DNA from: Denitrificimonas halotolerans
GTDB lineage: Bacteria; Pseudomonadota; Gammaproteobacteria; Pseudomonadales; Pseudomonadaceae
Direction: 5' to 3'
Length of the DNA stretch: 64,000 bases
Assembly: GCF_034259425.1 (NCBI RefSeq)
Contig: NZ_JAXIVU010000013.1
Span: 1 to 64,000 of the forward strand
Within the stretch, counting starts at the first letter, position 1. The number at the start of each line of letters is the position of its first letter. The position numbers and the translations under genes are program-made. Positions 16,740-26,347 of the stretch are shown here, one piece after another. Under the pieces are notes generated by a model. The model was not told the origin of the DNA, did no database searches, and saw nothing but the letters and a program-made list of their open reading frames with translations.

Positions 16740-18634
16740 GAATCTGGTTGCTCCAACATCTGGCTCACTTTATGCTTTTTCAAATAGACCATTAATAAAG
16801 AAATAGCTGCTTGGGTAACCCCAGGTATACGTGAAGCTTGCCCTAAGGTTTCAGGCCGACTATCAATTAATTTTTGTTGAACTTCTTTGGATAACCCTGA
16901 AATAGAAGTGTAATCCAGTTCTGCCGGTAGCTTAACCTCTTCACTGGCGCGCATTTTAGCAATGTCATCAAGTTGACGACTAAGATAACCAGCATATTTA
17001 GTTTTAATCTCTATTTGCTGAGCAATTTGCTCATCAGTAATGCCATTACCTGTTACTTCAATGAGATCAAGGTAATTAATTTCAGGTCGCGCCAGCAGAT
17101 TAAGTAAGTTGTACTCATGGGTTAGCGGTGTATTGAATTTCTTCATCACTGCCTCTCCCATTGGTGTTCCTGGTCGTATCCAAGTGTCTTTTAAACGCTG
17201 TTCTTCTTGTGCAATAGCTTCACGTTTTGCCTCAAAAAATGCCCAACGCTCATCATCAACTAAACCAATTTCTCGACCTTTTTCAGTGAGTCGCATATCT
17301 GCGTTATCTTCACGTAAAATCAAACGATATTCCGCACGTGAAGTGAACATACGATAGGGTTCTTGTGCACCTAATGTGATTAAATCGTCAATTAATACGC
17401 CAAGATAAGCTTCATCACGACGAGGATGCCAACTGTCTTTTCCTTGAGCACGTAATGCAGCGTTACTACCCGCTAATAAACCTTGTACACCTGCTTCTTC
17501 ATAACCGGTTGTACCATTGATTTGTCCTGCAAAGAACAAGCCGTTAATTACTTTGGTTTCTAAACTGTACTTCAAGTCACGTGGATCAAAGTAATCGTAT
17601 TCAATGGCATAGCCAGGGCGAATAATATGTGCGTTTTCCATACCTCGGATTGAATGCACTAAATCTAATTGCACATCAAATGGCAAAGATGTGGAAATAC
17701 CATTTGGATACAGCTCATGGGTTCTTAAACCTTCTGGTTCTAAAAAGATTTGATGGCTGTCTTTATCAGCAAAACGATGAATCTTATCTTCGATAGAAGG
17801 ACAATAGCGTGGACCGACTCCTTCAATCACGCCTGCATACATCGGTGATCGATCTAGGTTATTGGCAATAATTTCATGTGTACGACTATTGGTGTGAGTA
17901 ATCCAACAACTGACTTGTTCTGGATGTTGTTCTGGCTTACCCATAAATGACATCACTGGCATTGGTGAATCACCGGGCTGTTCAGTCATAACTGAAAAAT
18001 CTACAGAACGGGCATCAATACGAGGAGGGGTACCTGTTTTTAACCGATCAACTCTTAAAGAAAGTTCACGCATACGTTTAGCTAATGCATTTGCAGGAGG
18101 ATCGCCTGCACGCCCACCAGAGTAGTTATCTAAACCGATGTGGATCACTCCACCTAAGAACGTTCCTGTTGTTAATACAACGTTATCAGCAAAAAAACGT
18201 AAACCCATCTGGGTTACGGCACCTCGAACGTCATCATTTTCAACGATAAGGTCTTCAACCGCTTGTTGAAAAATCCATAAATTAGGTTGATTTTCTAATA
18301 CTTCACGGATTGCTGCTTTATAAAGAATACGGTCAGCTTGTGCCCGTGTTGCACGTACAGCTGGTCCTTTTCGACTGTTTAAAATACGAAATTGAATACC
18401 GCTTAAATCAGCTGCTTTTGCCATGGCTCCGCCAAGAGCATCAATTTCTCTAACTAAGTGGCTTTTACCAATACCACCAATTGCTGGATTACAACTCATC
18501 TGCCCGAGGGTTTCGATGTTGTGGGTTAGTAATAAAGTTTTAACCCCCATACGAGCAGCTGCGAGTGCAGCTTCCGTACCAGCGTGGCCACCACCAATTA
18601 TTATCACGTCAAAACGAGAAGGATAATCCACCAT
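16736..18634 (-). CDS. mnmG: tRNA uridine-5-carboxymethylaminomethyl modification enzyme MnmG
   Basis: A 632-residue FAD protein that works with MnmE (24.9 kb) to modify the wobble uridine of several tRNAs. It has the FAD-binding GGGHAGTEAALAAARMG motif near residue 14, the IGGIGKSHLVREIDALGG signature and the C-terminal helical domain. Full length. It heads the minus-strand operon mnmG-rsmG-parA-parB. The DnaA-box region directly upstream recalls the gidA-linked origin of enterics. Confidence 0.97.
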   Translation of the reverse strand: MVDYPSRFDVIIIGGGHAGTEAALAAARMGVKTLLLTHNIETLGQMSCNPAIGGIGKSHLVREIDALGGAMAKAADLSGIQFRILNSRKGPAVRATRAQADRILYKAAIREVLENQPNLWIFQQAVEDLIVENDDVRGAVTQMGLRFFADNVVLTTGTFLGGVIHIGLDNYSGGRAGDPPANALAKRMRELSLRVDRLKTGTPPRIDARSVDFSVMTEQPGDSPMPVMSFMGKPEQHPEQVSCWITHTNSRTHEIIANNLDRSPMYAGVIEGVGPRYCPSIEDKIHRFADKDSHQIFLEPEGLRTHELYPNGISTSLPFDVQLDLVHSIRGMENAHIIRPGYAIEYDYFDPRDLKYSLETKVINGLFFAGQINGTTGYEEAGVQGLLAGSNAALRAQGKDSWHPRRDEAYLGVLIDDLITLGAQEPYRMFTSRAEYRLILREDNADMRLTEKGREIGLVDDERWAFFEAKREAIAQEEQRLKDTWIRPGTPMGEAVMKKFNTPLTHEYNLLNLLARPEINYLDLIEVTGNGITDEQIAQQIEIKTKYAGYLSRQLDDIAKMRASEEVKLPAELDYTSISGLSKEVQQKLIDSRPETLGQASRIPGVTQAAISLLMVYLKKHKVSQMLEQPDS

Positions 18635-18844
18635 ATACCTCAGGATTTTAGATAAATACGGATGAGCTCATCAGTGCAAAGGTGAATTTATACACTTATG
18701 CATTTGCATTTAAGCCGATTGGTTGGCGATAGCGAGCTCTAAGTCAGCAATTGTATAGATTTTTCTTGTTCTTTGCAGAAGCTTTCATTGCTTAATTTTT
18801 GTACACAGATAAATTTACAGGTAAAAAATAATAAATATAGAATA

Positions 18845-19080
18845 AAGATATAAAGCTTATTAATGCTGTTACTACTACTGAGCTAATCTTCTGTAGATAA
18901 CTCTATAAAACCCTTATAAATCAATACTTTAGGTTATGTATCTATCTGTGCTTAAGGGCGAATAGGTACGTTGGATAAGCCAATTAAACTTGTGGATAAC
19001 AAGTCGAGTTATCCACAAGTCAAGTTATCCACAGAATTAGTCACGTGTTATCAACCTATCTCACTTAGGGTTCTCCACAG
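18845..19080. other. Origin-like DnaA unwinding unit and DnaA-box cluster (mnmG side)
   Basis: Contains a 35-bp block at 18848-18882 that is identical to 29069-29103. Read on the minus strand it carries TAG-TAG-TAA trinucleotides (DnaA-trio pattern) next to an AT-rich stretch, with the degenerate box TTATCTACA about 12 bases before the trios. DnaA boxes follow: TTATCCACA or its complement at 18991-18999, 19009-19017 and 19025-19033, and TTCTCCACA at 19071-19079. Non-coding; it lies between mnmG and transposon debris. Either a second origin module or a decayed duplicate of the one at 29 kb. Confidence 0.65.
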
Positions 19081-19155
19081 AGTTTAACCCCCTGTAAATC
19101 AAGTAAATATTGGCGGTTAAGCCCCTTTTTTGTGCCGTAATTGTGTGGGGAACTG

Positions 19156-19203
19156 TACTTATGAACTACCCGTCACTTTAGAATTGGCGGTTTTCTAGGT
19201 CAT
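19156..19203. repeat. Degenerate IS200/IS605-type terminal hairpin
   Basis: CTACCCGTCACTTTAGAA followed by TTGGCGGTTTTCTAGGTCAT. It resembles a sequence at 33237-33276 and, more loosely, the hairpin at 19831-19863. These look like solo ends of a second IS family. The rest of 19081-19374 shows nothing that I can identify. Confidence 0.4.
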
Positions 19204-19377
19204 GCACAGACTTGGTGGGGGCGTTGCACCACAGCAGAGGTTATGCAGATTGATTCGGCTAACTCCTTCGCACCGAGGGTTTCTGTCATTGATATCCAAC
19301 AGGTAACCCTTCCTTGAGTTGGCTAAAAACTTAGGATGAGCCTCGTGTTTAGTCTGACATCAGAATAAAGTCTGTTA

Positions 19378-19773
19378 ACTCTAAATCAATGCTTATATTG
19401 CTGTTGGTTTTGAGTAATGGTGGGGCAATAGTTTCAACCAGTACACTGGAAAAGTAGTTGCCGGACGGTGTTCTTGATACCGTGTAACTTTTGTTCTTGC
19501 GATCAATCCTAGCTTTAACATGCCCCACCTTAGATAGTTTGATTGAGCGGTTGGTAACAGTAACCGTTTGAACAGAATATGAACGTGATCTTTGTCATGA
19601 CTCCATTCTATGCACTCAATTTTATAGTGAGGCGCAATGCGATCAAAAATCTTTTTTGCTCTGCTTGATACAACAGCATCAAATATCTTCCAGCGGTACT
19701 TAGTGACAAGTATCAGTGATAATTGAGCAAAAAGCCCGAATGCGCATTTATGTCTAACAGCACTTACTTTCAA
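19378..19773 (-). pseudogene. Chimeric remnant: tnpA 5' part joined to a tnpB fragment
   Basis: From 19773 the frame encodes an IS200-type TnpA N-terminus with VTKYRWKIFD and the HUH motif HVHILF. At about 19560 the similarity ends, and a different frame to 19378 encodes an internal TnpB segment (SKVGHVKARIDRKNKSYTV, then RTPSGNYFSSVLVE, then SNISIDL, the start of RuvC-I). The catalytic tyrosine of TnpA and most of TnpB are missing, so a deletion fused the two genes. This TnpB type differs from the family of the other copies in the window. Confidence 0.75.
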
Positions 19774-19830
19774 GCCTATCCATGCTTATGCTGAAGAATG
19801 AGTCTTATTTCATCATGCAATCGCATTTAT

Positions 19831-19863
19831 CCCCCCACCTAAAAGGTGGGGGAATTCTGCTAG
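19831..19863. repeat. IS200/IS605-type terminal hairpin
   Basis: CCCCCCACCTAAAAGGTGGGGG forms a GC-rich hairpin followed by AATTCTGCTAG, the same kind of structure as the ends of the intact TnpB element. It lies just upstream of the chimeric tnpA/tnpB remnant and probably belongs to it. Confidence 0.55.
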
Positions 19864-19880
19864 CAATTGTTAAAACCAAC

Positions 19881-20310
19881 TTATCCACAGAGAAATCATG
19901 AGGTGACGTCACCTCAGTTAGATTCTTATTTGAAAGTTATGCACAGCCTAAAAATACGTACGAAGAAGTGATTATAAAGTCCACTCAAGTGTATTTTTAC
20001 AAAAAACAAATGCACTGTCTTTTTTTAAAAAATATATAAATAGGCTTTAAGTCAGTAAATACAAGGTCTATAGGTAGTTTCCAAGGCTTGAGTAAAAGAT
20101 AGCAATGACACGTTGAACAGTTTCTCTGCATACCTAAAAGACCACTTACCCCAAGTTACCCACAAAGTTATACACAGGTAAAGCAGCTAGGATTAATACT
20201 TTATTTTTGCAAAATTTAAAATAATAAGCACCCAATAACCTCATTCAATATTTAGAAGCTAATCACATATCAATTGTGTATGTGTAAAGATATCCACTAA
20301 GTTATCCACA
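19881..20310. other. Non-coding stretch with scattered DnaA boxes and an 18-bp palindrome
   Basis: AT-rich, with no gene. TTATCCACA occurs at 19881-19889 and 20302-20310, with weaker forms TTACCCACA (20156) and TTATACACA (20168). A perfect palindrome, TGAGGTGACGTCACCTCA, lies at 19899-19916, ten bases from the first box. The stretch ends at the left edge of IS copy C. Confidence 0.55.
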
Positions 20311-20348
20311 GGTAACGGTATGCACAAACACTGTTAATGAATCTTTAT

Positions 20349-21459
20349 CAAAATCGCGTAAGACCTCGTACTTTTAGTGAGAGGGTGGATAGCGAGGGCT
20401 GCGTAAGCAGCCCCTTAACCCCTTAACAGGTTGCTAAAGTCTTTGCAGTACAGACTGACACTGGTATTGTATACAGTATGATAAGGCACACCAAAACATT
20501 AAAAGTCCGAGTCCGAGACAGGCATGTGCCCTTGCTAAACAGCATGGCTCGCAGCGTCAATTTCGTCTGGAACTTTGTTAATGAATTAAGTCAACGCTCG
20601 ATTAAAGAGCGTGGTATGTTTTTGTCTGCGTATGATATGCACCCTACACAAAGGGCGCAGGTAAAGAGCTTGGGCTGCACAGTCAAACCTGATACCCGTC
20701 AATACAGGTGCAGCTCAATGGAAAAACGGGCAGGTCTACCATAATGGCCACTACTTCAAGGTGTGGGACAGTTACGGCCTGAGCCAATATAAATTCCGCT
20801 CTGGTAGGCTTCAACGAAGATGCCCTTGGCCGCTGGTACTTCAATGTAGTGGTGGATGTGCAGGCAGAGATACCCGTCGGCCAAGATCGCATCGGTATTG
20901 ACCTTGGCTTAACTGATACAGCCACCTGCTCGGATGGCACCAAGCTAGAAGCGGGCCGCTTCTATCGTGGCCTTGAGGAAAAATTAGCCATAGCACAACG
21001 GGCTAGAAATAAAACCCAAGTCAAAACCCTTCACGCCAAGATTGCTAACCGTAGAAAAGATGCACTGCACAAGTTCAGCCGCACGCTGGTCAACCGCTGC
21101 GGTGAAATCTATGTGGGCAATGTCAGTAGTTTAAAACTCGTTAAAACCACGATGGCCAAGTCAGTGCTGGACGCTGGCTGGGGTCAATTAAAAACAATGC
21201 TGGGCTATAAATGCGCTCACGCAGGCATTTTTTTAAAGGAAGTTGACGAGGCATACACCACCCAAACCTGTTCGAGTTGTGGCAATTTTCCCGAATCGAG
21301 GCTGAAAGGTATCGCAGGATTTGGAATAAGAGAATGGACGTGCAGTGGGTGTGGTGTCGCTCACGATCGCGATATCAACGCGGCACGTAACATTCTCGCG
21401 GCCGGGCATGGTCGTCTAGCAGTAGGAATCCCCGTCCTTTAGGTCGGGGAGGATGTCAA
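20349..21459 (+). mobile_element. IS605-type TnpB element, copy C
   Basis: A 1111-bp element with both ends. The left end begins CAAAATCGCG directly after TTAT (20345-20348), and the right-end hairpin finishes GGATGTCAA at 21459. It is about 100 bp shorter than the intact copy because of an internal deletion in tnpB. Confidence 0.88.
20478..21442 (+). pseudogene. tnpB with frameshifts and an internal deletion (copy C)
   Basis: The N-terminal 55 codons match the intact protein. Then one base is lost (CACCCTACACAA against CATCCCTACACAAA) and about 100 bp is deleted between the CAAACCT and GATACCC sequences, followed by a further indel near 20803. From 20849 the frame is open again and encodes the RuvC and zinc-finger half (197 residues, with C-x2-C twice and HDRDINAA). 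Non-functional as a full-length nuclease. Confidence 0.85.
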
Positions 21460-21731
21460 CCTTCCTTTCACCTGGGTGCTAAGCCTCCTCCTCTTTAATT
21501 TTTACTTGGAAAGTATTCGCCTGTAAGCAATGTTGCATGTACTGTAAGTTCATGCTCTTAGATCTGACACCTGCAGATCTTACAACGAGGTATCAAGCAG
21601 CACCTTGTATAAAAAAAACAATTCAGTTTTATTGAGCATAAAGGTCAAAATGTTCCGTTATTATCTGTGTAATCATTGCAATATAGTAGACAAATCAAAC
21701 AACATTACTGATGCATTTAGGAGATAACATG

Positions 21732-22184
21732 ATGAATAAAGCTTTTATTCAGCGAGTACTTACAACGGACAATAGCCTTAGCAGTTTGCTAATGCGTCTA
21801 ATTGCTGGGGTTATTTTTGTAGCCCATGGCGCACAAAAATTATTTGGGAGTTTCGGTGGCTACGGTTTAGAAGGGACAGGCCAATGGATGGCATCAATAG
21901 GTTTAGAGCCGGGCTACTTGATGGCTCTGGCGGCAGGTAGCGCAGAATTCTTTGGTGGTATTGCACTGTTGCTTGGATTATTAACGCGCCCCGCAGCATT
22001 AGTACTAGCAATGACTATGTTGGTCGCAATTATTACGGTCCACCTGCCAAATGGATTATTTATGAGCAATAACGGCTATGAGTTTGGTTTAGCGTTACTA
22101 GCTATCACCATTGCCTTAGCATTAAACGGTGGCGGTAAATTATCGTTGGATCATAAATTAAAAGATCGCATCGGTTCGCTTTAA
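21732..22184 (+). CDS. DoxX family membrane protein
   Basis: About 150 residues with four predicted helices (residues about 20-40, 55-78, 85-105, 115-135). The DoxX signature is visible in RLIAGVIFVAHGAQKLFG and the following LAAGSAEFFGGIALLLGL. Start: two adjacent ATGs at 21729 and 21732 follow AGGAG; I prefer the second for spacing (8 bases). DoxX-type proteins are linked to redox or oxidative-stress functions, but the role here is not shown. It opens a plus-strand group with an oxidoreductase, a pirin and WrbA. Nothing identifiable lies in 21460-21728. Confidence 0.82.
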   Translation: MNKAFIQRVLTTDNSLSSLLMRLIAGVIFVAHGAQKLFGSFGGYGLEGTGQWMASIGLEPGYLMALAAGSAEFFGGIALLLGLLTRPAALVLAMTMLVAIITVHLPNGLFMSNNGYEFGLALLAITIALALNGGGKLSLDHKLKDRIGSL

Positions 22185-22204
22185 ATACCAATTAGTACGA
22201 AATG

Positions 22205-22232
22205 AGCCCGAAGGTACTTAACTTCGGGTTTA
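22205..22232 (+). terminator. Likely terminator after doxX
   Basis: CCCGAAG (22207-22213) pairs with CTTCGGG (22222-22228), followed by TTTAA. It is a short stem 20 bp past the doxX stop. Confidence 0.6.
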
Positions 22233-22366
22233 ACCAAATAATACCCATTCATTCAGCACCCAATGAAGATGCCAACTGGTCAAAATCAGCAATACATATT
22301 GATGATTTAAGCTACAAAACTAACCAAGATGCCGCTTATGGCTTTACTCAGTGACTGAGGTCTCTT

Positions 22367-23326
22367 ATGCAAGCTTTACAATTTACCGCCACAGGTTCTT
22401 TAGATTCATTGCACATAAAAAAACTGCCTAAGCCTAGAGCTGCTGCAGGCGAAGTACTGGTTGAAGTACGTGCTACCGGAGTGAACCCTAGCGATATTAA
22501 AAATATTTCAGGTTTATTTCCTTACACTACAGTACCGCGCGTACCTGGACGAGACTTTGCTGGTGTAGTTGTTGAAGGTCCCGAAGAACTTTTAGGGCAA
22601 GCTGTATGGGGGGGAAGTGGAAAAGGTTTTGGCTTTTATCGTGATGGTTGTCATGCACAGTATGTCTGCGTGCCGGTCAATGCTGTTACGCCGTTACCTA
22701 AATCTCTAACGTTTGCACAAGCAGCAACCTGTGGCGTTCCTTTTATTACAGCTTGGGACGCACTTGAACGCAGCCAAGTTAAAGCAGGTACACGGTTTTT
22801 AATTATAGGTGCAGGGGCGGTGGCCAAAGCTGCACAGGTTTTAGCTCAAGCTCGAGGTGCTGACATCGTCATGGCAGCACGTCGTGCAGAGGTTGTGCAC
22901 AACCTACAAGAGCAAGGTATCAAAGCCTTTCAGTTAACCGAGGAAGGGTTATTAGCAGAACAAGCGCGACAGTATTTTCAACAACAAGCACCTGAGGTGA
23001 TCTTTGAAACCACAGGTTTCTGGTTGAATGCAGCAGTAAGTACTGTTGACACCTTTGGGCGCGTAGCAATTATTGCTGCACCGAAAGAAGGTGTAATCAG
23101 CTTGTCGTCCTTGAATCTGTATCGCCGTGGCGGTTCTATTGTAGGCATTAATTCGTTGCTCTATAGCTTAGAAGAGTGTGCTCAGATGCTAAAGCATATT
23201 GGCGAAGCATTTGACGCTGACCTGCCTGCTCCCACTGGTTTCATTGAACTACCACTATCGCAAGCGATTACAGCTTATCAACAGGTTAGCGCTGGCGCGG
23301 CAGAAAAAATTGTTCTGATTCCATGA
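22367..23326 (+). CDS. Zinc-independent NADPH:quinone oxidoreductase-like MDR protein
   Basis: A 319-residue medium-chain dehydrogenase/reductase. The N-terminal GroES-like domain has GVNPSDIKN and PGRDFAGVV; the Rossmann domain has the dinucleotide motif IGAGAVAKAAQ (about residues 146-156). Catalytic and structural zinc ligands are absent, placing it with quinone-oxidoreductase-like members. The electron acceptor cannot be told from sequence. It is followed 47 bp later by a pirin gene and then WrbA, another quinone reductase, so the cluster may serve quinone or electrophile stress. Confidence 0.8.
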   Translation: MQALQFTATGSLDSLHIKKLPKPRAAAGEVLVEVRATGVNPSDIKNISGLFPYTTVPRVPGRDFAGVVVEGPEELLGQAVWGGSGKGFGFYRDGCHAQYVCVPVNAVTPLPKSLTFAQAATCGVPFITAWDALERSQVKAGTRFLIIGAGAVAKAAQVLAQARGADIVMAARRAEVVHNLQEQGIKAFQLTEEGLLAEQARQYFQQQAPEVIFETTGFWLNAAVSTVDTFGRVAIIAAPKEGVISLSSLNLYRRGGSIVGINSLLYSLEECAQMLKHIGEAFDADLPAPTGFIELPLSQAITAYQQVSAGAAEKIVLIP

Positions 23327-23373
23327 CTCAATAATTTGGCTGATTACATTTCATCTCAGCAGGAGGCTTTACA

Positions 23374-24072
23374 ATGATTGAACTACGACCTTATAACGAG
23401 CTTGGTGGAGCTCATCATGGCTGGTTAGATACACGCCACCATTTTTCTTTCGCTGATTATTACAATCCGCAACGCATGAACTGGGGACATTTACGTGTTT
23501 GGAATGATGACACCATCGCCCCACACTCAGGCTTTCCACCGCACCCTCATCGAGATATGGAAATTATTACTTACGTACGCTCTGGTGCAATTACCCATGA
23601 AGATAACCTTGGTAACCGTGGTCGCACTGAAGCCGGTGATGTTCAGGTGATGAGCGCAGGAACAGGTATTGCACATAGTGAAATGAATGAAGAAGATGTG
23701 GCAACCCAGATCTTTCAAATTTGGATTATGCCAAATGAGCAAGGTTTACCACCGACTTGGGGTACTAAACCTTTTCCCAAAGGTGAACGCAGCGGTTCTT
23801 TTGTCACTTTAGCCAGTGGTTTACCTGGAGATAAAGCGGCGTTACCGATTCGTGCCAATGCTCGCTTAGTGGCGGCAACACTCAAAACTGGGCAAAGCAC
23901 TGAATATCAGATTACCGCTGGTCGTAAAGTATATCTGGTTCCTGCCAGTGGTCAGATCGAGATTAACGGTATTATCGCAAGTGCTGGTGATGGTGTGGCA
24001 ATCCATAATGAATCTTTGCTGAAAGTGAGTGCTAAACAAGATAGCGAAATTGTGCTGGTGGATGTCGCATAG
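23374..24072 (+). CDS. Pirin family protein (possible quercetin dioxygenase)
   Basis: A 232-residue bicupin. The N-terminal cupin has the metal ligands His57, His59, His101 and Glu103 (PHPHRDMEI and GTGIAHSEMNE). Length and motifs match bacterial YhhW-type pirins, some of which show quercetin 2,3-dioxygenase activity; the physiological substrate is unknown. AGGAGG lies 8 bases before the ATG. Same strand as its neighbours. Confidence 0.87.
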   Translation: MIELRPYNELGGAHHGWLDTRHHFSFADYYNPQRMNWGHLRVWNDDTIAPHSGFPPHPHRDMEIITYVRSGAITHEDNLGNRGRTEAGDVQVMSAGTGIAHSEMNEEDVATQIFQIWIMPNEQGLPPTWGTKPFPKGERSGSFVTLASGLPGDKAALPIRANARLVAATLKTGQSTEYQITAGRKVYLVPASGQIEINGIIASAGDGVAIHNESLLKVSAKQDSEIVLVDVA

Positions 24073-24207
24073 AGTGTGTTATTTGTAGTTGATATGAATT
24101 GGTTTTCACTGTACAAATTAATTTATATTTTCCCATCGGGAATACACTGCGAGTCACACGCTAAGGATTAAAACGCCCATAAGTAAGTCTTACAAGAGGT
24201 GATATAA

Positions 24208-24807
24208 ATGACCAAAGTATTGATTCTTTATCATTCTATGTACGGACATATCGAAACAATGGCCAATGCAGTTGCCGACGGTGCACGCAGTGTGGCCGGT
24301 GTTGAGGTAACGGTTAAACGTGTCCCCGAAACTATGGACGCTGAAATTTTTAAAAAAGCAGGCGGTAAAACGGATCAAGCAGCAGAAATTGCAACTCCTG
24401 CGGAACTGGTTGATTACGACGCCATTATTTTTGGCACACCCACACGCTTTGGCAATATGAGCGGACAAATGCGTAACTTTCTAGATCAAACAGGTGGGCT
24501 TTGGGCTAAAGGTGCGTTAGCAGGTAAAGTTGCTAGCGTCTTTACTTCAACAGGTACTGGAGGTGGCCAAGAAATGACTATCACTTCAACTTGGACCACA
24601 TTGGCCCATCACGGCATGATTATTGTCCCCATCGGTTACACCACCCCAGAACTCTTTGATATCTCACAAGTAGGAGGCGGAACACCATATGGTGCTTCAA
24701 CTATTGCTGCTGGTGACGGCTCACGCCAACCTGATCCTCGTGAATTAAGCATTGCCCGCCACCAAGGCGCACATGTTGCTCAAATTACGAAAAAAGTGAG
24801 ATCTTAA
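24208..24807 (+). CDS. wrbA: NAD(P)H:quinone oxidoreductase WrbA
   Basis: A 199-residue flavodoxin-fold FMN enzyme that reduces quinones by two electrons. The FMN-phosphate loop is YHSMYGHIETMA, the FMN-contact segment is GTPTRFGNMSGQMRNFLDQTGGLW, and the later STGTGGGQE loop is conserved. Full length with no oddities. AGAGGTGATATAA precedes the ATG. It ends convergently with mnmE. Confidence 0.95.
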   Translation: MTKVLILYHSMYGHIETMANAVADGARSVAGVEVTVKRVPETMDAEIFKKAGGKTDQAAEIATPAELVDYDAIIFGTPTRFGNMSGQMRNFLDQTGGLWAKGALAGKVASVFTSTGTGGGQEMTITSTWTTLAHHGMIIVPIGYTTPELFDISQVGGGTPYGASTIAAGDGSRQPDPRELSIARHQGAHVAQITKKVRS

Positions 24808-24862
24808 GTCCTATTTTAGGCTAGATACAGAGTAGAAAGCCTCAGCTTTTTAGATTTTTTAG

Positions 24863-24898
24863 CATGCTTAAGGTGACTTTTAAGTTACCTTAAGCATG
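24863..24898. terminator. Hairpin between convergent wrbA and mnmE
   Basis: CATGCTTAAGGT (24863-24874) pairs perfectly with ACCTTAAGCATG (24887-24898) around a 12-base loop. There is no good T run on either side, so a terminator role is likely but not certain. Confidence 0.5.
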
Positions 24899-24901
24899 TC
24901 T

Positions 24902-26269
24902 TCACTTTCCGATACAAAAGCTCGAGAAAATTCGACCTAACAAATCATCGGCACTAAATGCTCCAGTAATTTCTCCCAACGCTTGTTGTGCCATACGCAA
25001 ATCCTCTGCTAATAATTCGCCAGCACTTGCATGGATCAATTGTTGATAACCATTTTCTAAGTATTTTTCAGCTTGCTTTAAAGCATCTAAATGACGACGT
25101 CGAGCACTAAAGCTACTTTCTGCAGTTTGACTATAGCCCATGCAATTCTTTAAGTGCTCACGTAGTAGATCTAAACCTTCACCTGTTCGTGCGCAAAGAT
25201 TTAAGGTGACATGGCCATCAGCACTGCTAGAGATATCCACAGGTTCACCTGAAAGGTCAACCTTATTGCGAATCAAAGTTACTTTTTCTGGATTCGGCGT
25301 GCTTTCCAAAAATTCAGGCCATAAGGCAAAGGGGTCATGCGCTTCAGGCGAACTGGCATCCACCACGAGTAAAATACGATCGGCCTCATTAATGGCTTTA
25401 AGTGCCCGCTCCACACCAATTTTTTCTACCTGGTCAGCGGTGGTGCGTAAGCCAGCAGTGTCAGTGACGTGCAATGGCATCCCATCAATGTGAATATGTT
25501 CTCGCAAGATATCTCGAGTAGTGCCTTCAATATCAGTGACAATAGCTGCTTCATAACCCGCTAAGCTATTAAGTAAACTGGATTTTCCAGCGTTCGGACG
25601 ACCTGCTATGACTACACTCATACCATCGCGTAATAGTGCCCCTTGTCCTGCTTCACGTACCACCTCTTTCAACTCGGTTTGCACATCAGTCAGTAGCTTT
25701 AAAATATGACCGTCAGCTAAAAAATCAATTTCTTCTTCTGGAAAATCAATCGCAGCTTCCACATAAATACGTAAACTGATCAGCTGTTCAGTTAAAGCAT
25801 TTACCCGTTGTGAAAAAACACCCTGTAAAGAACGTAAGGCATTACGTGCAGCTTGTGCAGAGCTCGCTTCAATCAAGTCAGCAATGGCCTCTGCTTGGGC
25901 TAGATCTAACTTATCATTTAAAAATGCACGCTCACTAAACTCACCTGGACGGGCTAAACGTGCACCTAAATCAACACAACGTTGCAGCAACATATCTAAC
26001 ACTACAGGACCACCATGGCCTTGTAGCTCCAATACATCTTCTCCCGTAAATGAATTGGGACTAGAAAAATATAAAGCTAAACCTTCATCTAATGCCTGCT
26101 GCTCTTCCGTATAAAAAGGACCGTAATGAGCATAACGTGGCTTGAGTTCACGCCCTGTCATCTGCTGAGCTATCTGCCGGGCCAAAGGTCCGGAAACTCG
26201 AACAATCCCTACCCCTCCACGTCCTTGAGCTGTAGCAATAGCAGCGATGGTGTCACGCGACATTGGCAT
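24902..26269 (-). CDS. mnmE: tRNA modification GTPase MnmE
   Basis: A 455-residue protein that partners MnmG in wobble-uridine modification. I use the ATG at 26269 (MPMSRDTIAAIATA), with GAGGA 7 bases upstream; an in-frame ATG at 26302 lacks support. The N-terminal tetrahydrofolate-binding domain has GRGGVGIVRVSG. The GTPase domain has GRPNAGKSSLLN, DTAGLR and NKVD. The C-terminus is FCIGK, with the cysteine essential in the family. Here mnmE and mnmG are separated by 6 kb containing IS copy C and redox genes. Confidence 0.96.
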   Translation of the reverse strand: MPMSRDTIAAIATAQGRGGVGIVRVSGPLARQIAQQMTGRELKPRYAHYGPFYTEEQQALDEGLALYFSSPNSFTGEDVLELQGHGGPVVLDMLLQRCVDLGARLARPGEFSERAFLNDKLDLAQAEAIADLIEASSAQAARNALRSLQGVFSQRVNALTEQLISLRIYVEAAIDFPEEEIDFLADGHILKLLTDVQTELKEVVREAGQGALLRDGMSVVIAGRPNAGKSSLLNSLAGYEAAIVTDIEGTTRDILREHIHIDGMPLHVTDTAGLRTTADQVEKIGVERALKAINEADRILLVVDASSPEAHDPFALWPEFLESTPNPEKVTLIRNKVDLSGEPVDISSSADGHVTLNLCARTGEGLDLLREHLKNCMGYSQTAESSFSARRRHLDALKQAEKYLENGYQQLIHASAGELLAEDLRMAQQALGEITGAFSADDLLGRIFSSFCIGK

Positions 26270-26347
26270 AAGATTTTCCTCAACAATATTTACAAAGCAC
26301 AACGCCCCTAAAAAGGGGCGCTGTGAACTCGATTGGTTCGACTAACC

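Noticed and set aside
7754..18634. Many open frames of 60-100 codons opposite the atp, par and mnmG genes
   Set aside because: They lie antisense to strongly conserved genes, lack ribosome-binding sites and show no recognisable domains.
4494..21459. Copies B and C (inverted) as arms of a composite transposon carrying the atp operon
   Set aside because: IS605-type elements do not form composite transposons by their ends, the genes between are core housekeeping genes in conserved order, and both copies are dead.
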